Shown: positions 25,484 to 33,461 of the stretch, piece by piece
How the letters are laid out: every line of letters starts with the position of its first letter
Position numbering within the stretch: position 1 is the first letter of the stretch
DNA from: Rosistilla oblonga
Lineage (GTDB): Bacteria > Planctomycetota > Planctomycetia > Pirellulales > Pirellulaceae
Assembly: GCF_007751715.1 (NCBI RefSeq)
Contig: NZ_CP036292.1
Span: 4,905,339-4,969,338, forward strand
Direction: 5' to 3'
DNA: 64,000 nucleotides
Position numbers and translations under genes: made by a program
Notes under the pieces: model-generated
Databases searched by the model: none
The model's input: only the letters and a program-made list of their open reading frames with translations
What the model was told of the DNA's origin: nothing

Positions 25484-26803
25484 ATGCCCACCGCCAACTC
25501 AAACCAACCGCTGGCGATCGTTTCGGCGTTTGGCAGCCGTGGCGACGTCAACCCGATGCTGGCTCTCGCCCGCGAACTCCACCGCCGCGGCTGGCGGATC
25601 CTGTTCCTGACGAGTGCGCCCTATCAAGCGCTCGCCGAAGCTGCCGGCTTCGATTCGCAATCGCTTGTCTCGCAAGAGGAGTTCGATGCGTTTATCACCA
25701 AGCCGGGATTGTGGCAACCGATTCAAGGGCTGCGCGTTGTCCTGGGCGAGACGGCGACGATGCTGCTGGAACCAACATTTGAGTTATTGCGGGACCGTGT
25801 CGAACCGGGCAACACGATCCTAGTGACTCATCCGTTGGACTTCGCGTCACGCATCTATCGCGATCTGCATCCGGACCTCCCGCTGATCGGAACCGTCCTG
25901 GCACCGATGGCGATTCGCACGCCGCGCGACCCGGCAAAACTGACAGGCTGGCCGTTTGAGATCAGCCGGCCGGCATGGCTTGTCGAAGCCTCCTACCATG
26001 CCGCCGACTGGTTATTCATTCGCAAGTGGTTGGGGCGACCGGTCAATCGCTTTCGCAAACATCAGGGTCTGCCGCCGATCGATCGCGTGTTGAAGTCGTG
26101 GTACCTATCGCCCGACCTCGTCTTGGGATTATTTCCCGACTGGTTTGCACCGCGTCCCGACCAACGGCCACCGCAGCTGCAATGCACGGGATTTCCATTG
26201 GAAGATGCCGCCGGAGAGATGGCGGCGGAGAACATCGCGGCGGTGCAAGCGATTCGCGATCAGCACGGCCAGCCACCGGTTGTCTTTGCTCCCGGAACGG
26301 CAAACCGCCAGGCAGCCGACTATTTCCAGATCGCGACCGATGTGTGCCAGGCGTTGGAGATTCCGGCGATCCTACAGACCGAGTTCCCCCAACAACTCCC
26401 TAAACGGTTACCACCTAACGTCGTCCATAAGTCCTACCTGCCGTTTCGCGCGTTGCTGCCGCACTGCCGCGCGATAGTTCACCACGGCGGGATCGGAACA
26501 ACCTCCCAATCGCTGGCCGCTGGGACGCCGCAGTTGGTTGTCCCGATGGCGTTTGATCAGTTCGATAACGCTCGCCGCGTCGAGCGTTTGGGATGCGGCA
26601 AATCGTTGCTGCATCGCAAGTTATCGCAGCGGCGACTAACACAGCAACTGGCCGACCTGTTGGCCGATGATACGATCCGCACCCGATGCCGCGAACTTCG
26701 CGACCGCATGAAAACCAACGACACCGTCGGACAAAGCGTCGACGCGATCGAAAGACTAGCCATCGCCAAGGGCGTGTTGCCACATCCCACCGGTGACAAT
26801 TAA
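25484..26803 (+). CDS. Glycosyltransferase, GT1/GT28-like (UGT superfamily)
   Basis: A 439-residue GT-B-fold enzyme. The N-terminus has SAFGSRGDVNPMLALA, the acceptor-side glycine loop typical of sterol and rhamnosyl transferases. The C-terminal donor site shows VIVHHGGIGT-like IVHHGGIGTTSQSL, GTPQLVVPMAFDQFDNA and a following Arg/Glu-rich helix. It probably transfers an activated sugar to a lipid or secondary-metabolite acceptor; neither is identifiable. There is no signal peptide. It begins 57 bp after the DAC-domain gene, so co-transcription is possible, and ends convergent with malQ 26 bp away. Confidence 0.85.
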   Translation: MPTANSNQPLAIVSAFGSRGDVNPMLALARELHRRGWRILFLTSAPYQALAEAAGFDSQSLVSQEEFDAFITKPGLWQPIQGLRVVLGETATMLLEPTFELLRDRVEPGNTILVTHPLDFASRIYRDLHPDLPLIGTVLAPMAIRTPRDPAKLTGWPFEISRPAWLVEASYHAADWLFIRKWLGRPVNRFRKHQGLPPIDRVLKSWYLSPDLVLGLFPDWFAPRPDQRPPQLQCTGFPLEDAAGEMAAENIAAVQAIRDQHGQPPVVFAPGTANRQAADYFQIATDVCQALEIPAILQTEFPQQLPKRLPPNVVHKSYLPFRALLPHCRAIVHHGGIGTTSQSLAAGTPQLVVPMAFDQFDNARRVERLGCGKSLLHRKLSQRRLTQQLADLLADDTIRTRCRELRDRMKTNDTVGQSVDAIERLAIAKGVLPHPTGDN

Positions 26804-26829
26804 CAGGCCTGGACGCGCACCGAAACGAC

Positions 26830-28326
26830 TTAGATTCGGCCTGTCTCTTCGGTCACCTGCCGCAACCAATCGCTGACGTGTTGGTCCAAACCATCGGGCG
26901 GACAACGCCAAGTCCAATTGCCCGCCGCTTGACCGGGGACGTTCATGCGGGCATCGCTACCAAGCCCCAAGACATCCTGCATCGGCAGGATTGCAGTGTC
27001 GGAGCGCGATGCCAAAACAGCCCGGATCAACGCATGGTGCGGATTGGGATCATCGCGGTGAACCACTTCGTCTAACAGCGGATCCTCGTGCCGCTCCTGC
27101 CGACGCTGGTGATACCACCCCATGACGGTATCGTTGTCGTGGGTCCCGGTATAAGCAACGCTCTGCTCGGGATAAGCGACCGGACGATGATAGGGATCGT
27201 CGTAGCTGTCGAAGCCAAACTGGAACACTCGCATCCCCGGAAACTCCAGCTGGTCGCGCAGCTGATGGACTTCGTCGGTGATCATGCCCAGGTCCTCCGC
27301 GATAATCGCAAGCGGCCCTAGCGCGGCGCGGGCGGCGCGGAACGGGCCATCCATTGGTCCAGGCATCCAGACACCATCGACCGCAGTCTCGGCATCGGCG
27401 GGAACTTCCCAATAGGCCTCGAAGGCGCGGAAGTGATCGATCCGTAACAAATCGAAATAACAGAACGCCGACTGCAAGCGATCGATCCACCATTCGTAGC
27501 CGTGATCTTTCATCGCGTCCCATCGGTACAGCGGATTGCCCCACAACTGTCCCGTAGCCGAGAAATAATCGGGCGGAACACCAGCGACGACGTAACGCTT
27601 GCCCGCTTCGTCCAAGTGGAATAGATCCTGGTGCGCCCAGACATCGGCGCTATCGTAGGCGACAAAAATCGGCATGTCGCCAAAAATGCGGACACCATGT
27701 TCGCCGGCGTAGCTCTTCAAAGCCTGCCACTGCAGCATGAACAAGAACTGCAGATACTTTGCAAATTCGATTGGCTGGGCCAGTTCGCGATCCCAGTGCT
27801 CCAACGCACCCTCGCGCCGCAGCACCAGATCTCGATCGGGCCATTGGCTCCAATCGCCGATCCCAAAATGATCGGTCAGCGCTTTGTAGCGAGCAAAATC
27901 GACCAACCAAGCTTGGTTCATCGCGCAGAACGAAGCGAAGCCATCGCGAAGCGAATCGCCGACCGGCGACTGGAAACGCTCGAACGAAGTCTTCAGCAAT
28001 TCCATCCGTCGATTGTTCACCGCCCCGTAATCGATCGGACCTTTCGCAGCATGCAGCGATTGCACCTCTTCGGCTGTCAACAAACCGCGACGCTGCAGAT
28101 CGGTTGGGCTGATCAACAGCGGATTGGCGGCGAAAGCGGAATAGCAGCTGTAGGGAGAGTTCTCGGCAGCCGACGGGCCCAACGGCAGCAACTGCCACAA
28201 CGTCTGCCCCGATCGCTGCAGGAAATCGATGAAGCGATACGCCCCCTCGCCGAGATCGCCGATGCCAAATTCATTGTCCAGGCTGGTGATGTGCAGCAGG
28301 ATTCCGGAAGAGCGAGGTAGTTGCAT
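26830..28326 (-). CDS. malQ: 4-alpha-glucanotransferase
   Basis: A 498-residue GH77 amylomaltase that moves glucan chains between malto-oligosaccharides, acting in glycogen and maltodextrin metabolism. Signature segments are present: SSGILLHITSL at the N-terminus, NSPYSCYSAFA, the nucleophile Asp in LLRIDHFRAFEAYW, the acid Glu in IIAEDLGMIT and GTHDNDTVMGW near the end. Length is typical of the short bacterial form without the N-terminal extension of E. coli MalQ. It appears monocistronic, with no other glycogen gene next to it. Confidence 0.95.
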   Translation of the reverse strand: MQLPRSSGILLHITSLDNEFGIGDLGEGAYRFIDFLQRSGQTLWQLLPLGPSAAENSPYSCYSAFAANPLLISPTDLQRRGLLTAEEVQSLHAAKGPIDYGAVNNRRMELLKTSFERFQSPVGDSLRDGFASFCAMNQAWLVDFARYKALTDHFGIGDWSQWPDRDLVLRREGALEHWDRELAQPIEFAKYLQFLFMLQWQALKSYAGEHGVRIFGDMPIFVAYDSADVWAHQDLFHLDEAGKRYVVAGVPPDYFSATGQLWGNPLYRWDAMKDHGYEWWIDRLQSAFCYFDLLRIDHFRAFEAYWEVPADAETAVDGVWMPGPMDGPFRAARAALGPLAIIAEDLGMITDEVHQLRDQLEFPGMRVFQFGFDSYDDPYHRPVAYPEQSVAYTGTHDNDTVMGWYHQRRQERHEDPLLDEVVHRDDPNPHHALIRAVLASRSDTAILPMQDVLGLGSDARMNVPGQAAGNWTWRCPPDGLDQHVSDWLRQVTEETGRI

Positions 28327-28736
28327 GAGAACTTAGGGGGCATGCGTATTATTGGCAAATATCAATCCATTGCGACTTGCAGTTGTCGCCGCCCGGCGAA
28401 CTCAAAAGCTGGTGGTTTACAGCGTTCAAGTTTGCCGACAATCAGCAATGTAGCGATTAATCCTACCGAGAATCTTGCTCTTCCACTATGGGCGATCCGC
28501 TATCACTGAAAAAAGCCAATGGCAATTTCCACGCCCATGAACATAGGGGCTTTGGGTCGGGTTTGCGGGCCCCAAAGCGGCGACTTCGGCTCCCCGTTGC
28601 AGTGGATTTCAGCGGAGGGCGGCCACAGAAGAGCGTTCCCGGGGCGAGATTGGAAGCAAACCGTAACGCGATGAAAATCAGACAGCCGGCGTGACACAGC
28701 GGATCACAAAACCGACACCTCGCATCGCTTGGGTAC
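28327..28736. other. Intergenic region between two minus-strand genes
   Basis: About 410 bp. No supported gene. A GC-rich stem-loop (GCTTTGGG 28549-28556 with CCCAAAGC 28571-28578) lacks a U-tract on either strand. The upstream region of malQ shows no convincing -10/-35 pair. Confidence 0.45.
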
Positions 28737-30068
28737 TTAGAGTCCGCGGGCTTCGTTCCAAGCGTTCTTTTGATTTTCAACGTCCGCCGATTCGCTGATC
28801 TTCTGCCAATCCGCCTTGGTCTGGGCGAGCGCTTCCTCTGCGGTCATCGATCCATCGAGAGCCTTTAATACCGCAGCGTTCAGCGCCGCCAGATATTCAT
28901 CGGCGTGGGGAATCCGCAGCGGCGGATGCGCCAAGGTGCTCGAGAGGCTTGTTTGCGCAAGCCGATCGTATTGACCGGTGGCTGCCGATTGCATCCCGCT
29001 GTTTTCGATCGAGCCCAGTTCATCCCGAGCGACCGAAACGTGTGGACTGACACGTCGCAGCACCGAATGCCCTTCGGTTGTCATCCAGGTCGCCAGGTTC
29101 CGCGCGGCCGATGATTGCCGGCAAGCCGAAGAGATGGCGACGACCAATCCCGATCCCGACAACAGCGACCGCGGCGGAATCGACCCGTCGTTGGGATGCC
29201 ATTTTCCCAAGTAGACCTCCGCCGCGACCGGGGCATCGAAAATCCGCACCGACGCGTCGTCGCCAGCTTCTACCGATGCGATCGGCCAACCGATCGCTAG
29301 CTTCAAATCGCCAGCGACGATCTGCTGCCAAACCTCTTCTGCCGTCAACAGCTTCTCGGGATAGTGCTTTCGCGCGTCGACCAACTGTTGTAACGCGCGG
29401 ACATACGGTGGCTGATCGATCACCGGTTCAAAGCTGTCCCCTTCGAACAACCATGGCGTCACCGCTGCCGCGGCGGCGCGTCGCAGAAAGGCGGTTGCCG
29501 CCGCGCCGTCGGCCAACGCTTCGGCCGCTTGCGGCTTGTCGCCACCAAGCGTCTCAACGAGCGCACCGTATTGTTCATAGGTCAGCGTCTGGTCCGATTC
29601 CACCTCCGCCACGTCATCGCGCACCAACGTCATGGCGACGGGAGATCCGAGCGACAATCCGTAGATCGAATCGCCCCAACGCGTTTGCGTTTCTCGCAAC
29701 TGAGGCAGGAAGTGCTGGTACTGCAGCGATTCGTCGGTGAGATATTTCTCTGGCAACGAAGTGATCAAGCCGGCTTTGACCGCCGTCCCCAACATCCGCG
29801 CCGGCATCACGATCAAGTCGTTGTTGGCTGCCACGTCGGCGAGTTCCTGTTCGCCGACAACGGTCGCCTGCAGCGGTTGCTCGGAAACGCCCTGCCATCC
29901 GGTCTCGATCCGGCGGGCAAACTCTTCGGATTCGTAGATCGCCACCCGCAACGGGACTGTCGACGCCGCCTTAGGCTGGCTGTCGGATTCAACCTCCGCA
30001 GGCTTGGAATCACATCCCCACAACAACAGGGTCGGCAGCAGGCATAAAACGGAGCAAAGGAATCGCAT
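28737..30068 (-). CDS. Extracellular solute-binding lipoprotein
   Basis: A 443-residue lipoprotein: hydrophobic leader with lipobox LLLWGC (Cys about 19) and a mature part resembling ABC-type sugar solute-binding proteins (LRVAIYESEEFARRIETGW, DLIVMPARMLG, IYGLSLGSPVAMTLVRDD, LKLAIGWPI). Such proteins capture a substrate for an ABC permease, but no permease or ATPase gene is nearby. The C-terminus is helical with a coiled-coil tendency. The start at 30068 gives a standard lipoprotein signal; the frame extends to 30185 without support. It is divergent from xylulokinase, so a pentose-related ligand is possible but only by position. Confidence 0.75.
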   Translation of the reverse strand: MRFLCSVLCLLPTLLLWGCDSKPAEVESDSQPKAASTVPLRVAIYESEEFARRIETGWQGVSEQPLQATVVGEQELADVAANNDLIVMPARMLGTAVKAGLITSLPEKYLTDESLQYQHFLPQLRETQTRWGDSIYGLSLGSPVAMTLVRDDVAEVESDQTLTYEQYGALVETLGGDKPQAAEALADGAAATAFLRRAAAAAVTPWLFEGDSFEPVIDQPPYVRALQQLVDARKHYPEKLLTAEEVWQQIVAGDLKLAIGWPIASVEAGDDASVRIFDAPVAAEVYLGKWHPNDGSIPPRSLLSGSGLVVAISSACRQSSAARNLATWMTTEGHSVLRRVSPHVSVARDELGSIENSGMQSAATGQYDRLAQTSLSSTLAHPPLRIPHADEYLAALNAAVLKALDGSMTAEEALAQTKADWQKISESADVENQKNAWNEARGL

Positions 30069-30183
30069 GAGGACTGGTCTTGGGGTTCGTAAACGAAACG
30101 CAAAACGCGACGCGACCCCAGCGGGCCTGTCGCACGGGAAAACGGCAACCTGTCGTGGCAGGTACAACGTAACAAAGCTACGC

Positions 30184-30189
30184 ATTATA
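30184..30189 (-). promoter_or_regulatory. Candidate -10 element of the solute-binding protein gene
   Basis: A perfect TATAAT on the minus strand (30189-30184) in the divergent region with xylB. No matching -35 lies at 16-18 nt, so it would need an activator. The leader would be about 110 nt. Confidence 0.3.
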
Positions 30190-30269
30190 GTATCGCTCGG
30201 TTCACTGCCGTCGATCGGGCATTACGGGAACCCCAGACAACCTTTCCTCACCCACAGCGGGACAATGTG

Positions 30270-31790
30270 ATGGCTTATTATCTCGGGATCGATGTCGGCA
30301 CCAGCGGGACAAAGTCTTTGTTAATCGATGCGGCGGGGAAGGTGCTGGCTGAAGCGGTCGCCGAATACCCGATGCATCAGCCCAAGCCGGGCTGGACCGA
30401 ACAGGATCCCGAGGATTGGTGGCAGGCGACGGTGGCGACGGTTCGCAAAGTCGTTCGCAAAGCGAAGGCGAAACCGGCCGACGTGCGAGCGATCGGGCTG
30501 AGCGGCCAGATGCACGGATCGGTCTTCTTGGACGCAAAAAACAAAGTCGTCCGGCCGGCGCTGCTGTGGAACGATCAACGGACCGTCGCCGAATGCGATG
30601 AGATCACTCAACGTGCCGGCGGCCGCAAGGCGCTCATTAAGATGGTCGCCAATCCCGCGTTGACCGGCTTCACCGCTCCGAAGATTTTGTGGCTGCGAAA
30701 TAACGAACCGCGGAAATTCGACAAGGTCCGCAAAGTCCTGTTGCCCAAGGACGAGATCCGCCGACGACTGACAGGCGAATTCGCCGGCGACATGAGCGAT
30801 TCGAGCGGCACATTGTTGTTGGACGTTGTGAAACGCCAATGGAGCAAGAAGCTGCTCTCCAAACTGGAACTCGATCCCGATCTGTTGCCACCGGTTTTTG
30901 AATCCGAACAGGTCACCGGTCAACTGACCGCGGCGGTCGCCGAGGAATTGGGGCTGAGCACCGATTGCAAAGTTGTCGCCGGAGCGGGGGACTGCGCCGC
31001 CGGAGCGATCGGCAACGGGGTCGTCGAGCGCGGCGTCTTGAGCACGTCGATCGGAACCTCGGGCGTGATGTTCGTTCACAGCGACCAACCCGAATACGAT
31101 GCCGATGGACGACTGCACACCTTCTGCCACGCCGTCCATGGCCAATGGCACATGATGGGCGTGAATCTGACCAGCGGCGGATCGCTGCAATGGTGGATCG
31201 ACAACGTCGTCCAAGGACTGGCGGGAATTCCGAAAGGGAAACGCTACGAAGCGGCAACAGCCGAAGCGGCCGAGATCGCTGCGGGAAGCGGCGGCTTGAG
31301 TTTCTTGCCTTACCTGAACGGCGAGCGAACGCCGCACGCCGATCCCTCGGCGCGGGGCGCCTTCGTCGGACTGAACCTCACCCACACGCGAGCTCACATG
31401 ACGCGCGCGGTCATGGAAGGGGTCGTCTTTGCGATGCGAGACAGTCTCGAAATCATCCGCTCGCTGAACGTTCCGGTCGATCAAATCCGAGTCAGCGGCG
31501 GCGGGTCGAAGAATCCGCTGTGGAAACAGATGCAGGCGGACATCTTCGGCCAGAACGTCGTCACGCTCAACGCGGAACAAGGGCCGGCCTACGGCGTCGC
31601 GCTGTTGGCCGCAGTCGGCGATGGGGCTTACGATTCGATCGGCGAAGCTTGCAAAGCGACGATCCAGGTGAAGGAGCAGACCAAGGTCGATCGCAAAGCA
31701 GCGGCGACGATGGACGCTCTGTTCCCGATCTACCAGGATCTCTACGTCGCATTAAAAGACTCCTTTCAGAAGATCGCATCGTTGCAGTAG
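30270..31790 (+). CDS. xylB: Xylulokinase
   Basis: A 506-residue FGGY-family kinase phosphorylating D-xylulose to xylulose 5-phosphate for the pentose phosphate pathway. It has the N-terminal phosphate loop YYLGIDVGTSGTKS, GLSGQMHGSVFLD and WNDQRT around the sugar site, the catalytic Asp in GAGDCAAGAIGNG and the ATP-site motif RVSGGGSKNPLWKQM. An in-frame GTG at 30267 directly precedes the ATG chosen. moaC follows closely, 64 bp after the stop. No xylose isomerase is in the window. Confidence 0.93.
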   Translation: MAYYLGIDVGTSGTKSLLIDAAGKVLAEAVAEYPMHQPKPGWTEQDPEDWWQATVATVRKVVRKAKAKPADVRAIGLSGQMHGSVFLDAKNKVVRPALLWNDQRTVAECDEITQRAGGRKALIKMVANPALTGFTAPKILWLRNNEPRKFDKVRKVLLPKDEIRRRLTGEFAGDMSDSSGTLLLDVVKRQWSKKLLSKLELDPDLLPPVFESEQVTGQLTAAVAEELGLSTDCKVVAGAGDCAAGAIGNGVVERGVLSTSIGTSGVMFVHSDQPEYDADGRLHTFCHAVHGQWHMMGVNLTSGGSLQWWIDNVVQGLAGIPKGKRYEAATAEAAEIAAGSGGLSFLPYLNGERTPHADPSARGAFVGLNLTHTRAHMTRAVMEGVVFAMRDSLEIIRSLNVPVDQIRVSGGGSKNPLWKQMQADIFGQNVVTLNAEQGPAYGVALLAAVGDGAYDSIGEACKATIQVKEQTKVDRKAAATMDALFPIYQDLYVALKDSFQKIASLQ

Positions 31791-31854
31791 ATTGAACGTC
31801 GACGATCGACGGCGATCGTCAAACGCCCCAATCGCCAACGGATACGATCCGCCA

Positions 31855-32349
31855 ATGCCCCCATCCAGCAGCCACTTTGACGACGCGGGCAACGCGAGGA
31901 TGGTCGACATCACCGACAAAGCGATCACGGTTCGGACCGCGGTCGCGGAGGTCAGCGTGCGGATGCAGCCCGAAACGCTGCAACAAGTTCGCGAGCGAAG
32001 TTTGAAAAAGGGAGACGTGTTGGCCGTCGCCCGGTTGGCGGCGATTAGCGGCAGCAAGGTGACGTCGACGCTGATCCCTCTTTGCCATGCGATTCCGATC
32101 GAAGCTGTCGCTGTCGATTTTCAGTTTGAAGATTCGGCGACGCTCGTCTGCCGATCGACGGTCAAAACGACAGCTCGAACCGGCGTCGAGATGGAAGCGA
32201 TGACCGCCTGTAGCGTGGCGGCGCTGACCGTCTACGACATGTGCAAATCGATCGACCGTGGGATCGAGATCGACGGCTTAAAGTTGCTTCATAAGTCGGG
32301 CGGAAAAAGCGGCGACTTCGATCGCGACACGCGCGAAGACAGCCGATAA
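31855..32349 (+). CDS. moaC: Cyclic pyranopterin monophosphate synthase
   Basis: A 164-residue enzyme for the second step of molybdenum cofactor synthesis, converting the MoaA product to cyclic pyranopterin monophosphate. Signatures: FDDAGNARMVDITDK, LIPLCHAIPIEAV with the active-site His, and TGVEMEAMTACSVAALTVYD followed by MCKSIDRG with the catalytic Asp and Lys. I chose ATG 31855 because it gives the normal N-terminus; the frame opens earlier at a TTG right after the xylulokinase stop. The EamA gene starts 4 bp downstream, so these two are co-transcribed. No other moa or mog gene is nearby. Confidence 0.95.
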   Translation: MPPSSSHFDDAGNARMVDITDKAITVRTAVAEVSVRMQPETLQQVRERSLKKGDVLAVARLAAISGSKVTSTLIPLCHAIPIEAVAVDFQFEDSATLVCRSTVKTTARTGVEMEAMTACSVAALTVYDMCKSIDRGIEIDGLKLLHKSGGKSGDFDRDTREDSR

Positions 32350-32353
32350 GTCG

Positions 32354-33250
32354 ATGTCTTGGATCTGGTTAAGCATCCTGTCGGCCCTCTTCTTGGGACT
32401 CTACGAGATCGCAAAAAAATCGGCGGTGCGCGGCAATGCCGTTCCGCCAGTGCTGCTGCTCAGCACATCGACCGCCGCGATTCTGTGGCTCCCTTGGATC
32501 GTGCTGTCGCAAGTTGCTCCCGACGCGATCCCTAACGAAGCGTTTCGCGTGACGACGCTTGGCCTGCACGAGCACCTGTATCTGTTTTGCAAATCGGTGC
32601 TGGCCGGCACCTCTTGGATCTTTGCCTTCTTTGCGCTGAAGCACCTCCCGTTGTCGATCGCGTCGCCGATCCGGGCGACCAGCCCGTTGTGGACGATTGC
32701 GATTGCGACGCTGTGGATGGGCGAAAGGCCCAGCGTGCAGCAGTGGGTTGGCGTGGCGATCGTGCTGGCCGCCTTCTACGCCTTCTCGTTCGTAGGCCTT
32801 CGCGAAGGGATCCGCTTCGATCGCAATCGCTGGGTCGGATGCATGATCGTGGCGACGCTGTTGGGTGCGTTGAGCGCGTTGTACGACAAATATCTGCTAC
32901 AGCGCGTCGGATTCGATCCGTCGACGGTGCAGGCTTGGTTTTCGATCTACTTGGTCGCCGTGATGACGCCGCTGTGCCTGTATTGGTGGTTTCGGGAGCG
33001 AACGAAGTCGCCGTTCCATTGGCGGTGGCAGATCCCCGCAATCGCGATCGGTTTGCTGATCGCCGACTTCTTGTATTTCACCGCGATCGCCCAGCCGGAC
33101 GCTCTGATTTCGGTGATCTCACCGCTCCGCCGATCCTCGATCTTGATCGCCTTTGCCGCCGGAATCTTGATGTTTGGCGAGGTGAATTGGCGCGCCAAAG
33201 CGGTTTGCATCGGCGGTCTGCTGGCGGGCGTCTTCCTACTCAGTTGGTGA
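32354..33250 (+). CDS. EamA/DMT family transporter
   Basis: A 298-residue polytopic membrane protein with about ten hydrophobic helices arranged as two EamA halves; the first half contains TSWIFAFFALKHLPLSIASPI and the second LLIADFLYFTAIAQPDALISVIS, the usual helix-4 and helix-9 signatures. DMT members export or import metabolites, often amino acids or nucleotides; the substrate is not predictable. It starts 4 bp after moaC and is therefore translated from the same message, although a functional link to molybdenum cofactor synthesis is not implied. Confidence 0.88.
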   Translation: MSWIWLSILSALFLGLYEIAKKSAVRGNAVPPVLLLSTSTAAILWLPWIVLSQVAPDAIPNEAFRVTTLGLHEHLYLFCKSVLAGTSWIFAFFALKHLPLSIASPIRATSPLWTIAIATLWMGERPSVQQWVGVAIVLAAFYAFSFVGLREGIRFDRNRWVGCMIVATLLGALSALYDKYLLQRVGFDPSTVQAWFSIYLVAVMTPLCLYWWFRERTKSPFHWRWQIPAIAIGLLIADFLYFTAIAQPDALISVISPLRRSSILIAFAAGILMFGEVNWRAKAVCIGGLLAGVFLLSW

Positions 33251-33332
33251 ACCGGCTGGCTCGAGCGAAGCTTTTCCGAGCAAAACGCCCCGAATGTCCA
33301 ACAAGTTTCACAACGAATTCTTTGTTAGCCGT

Positions 33333-33361
33333 TTTACGATCTCCCCCGCCTTGCCTAGAAT
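33333..33361 (+). promoter_or_regulatory. Candidate promoter of the cyclophilin-dockerin gene
   Basis: TTTACG (33333-33338), a 17-nt spacer and TAGAAT (33356-33361): 4/6 and 5/6 matches. It lies downstream of the first codon of the open frame (33294) and so supports the start at 33462. Confidence 0.4.
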
Positions 33362-33461
33362 AGACCAACCTCCGCATCCTCGACGAAGGGGGGTTGCGCG
33401 AACGATTTCCCACCTCACCTCCCATTCAAATAACATCCTTTCGTGGCGGCGTAGCTTGTTT

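Noticed and set aside
28549-28578. GC-rich stem-loop as a terminator
   Set aside because: No U-tract on either strand and it is about 160 bp from the nearest stop codon.
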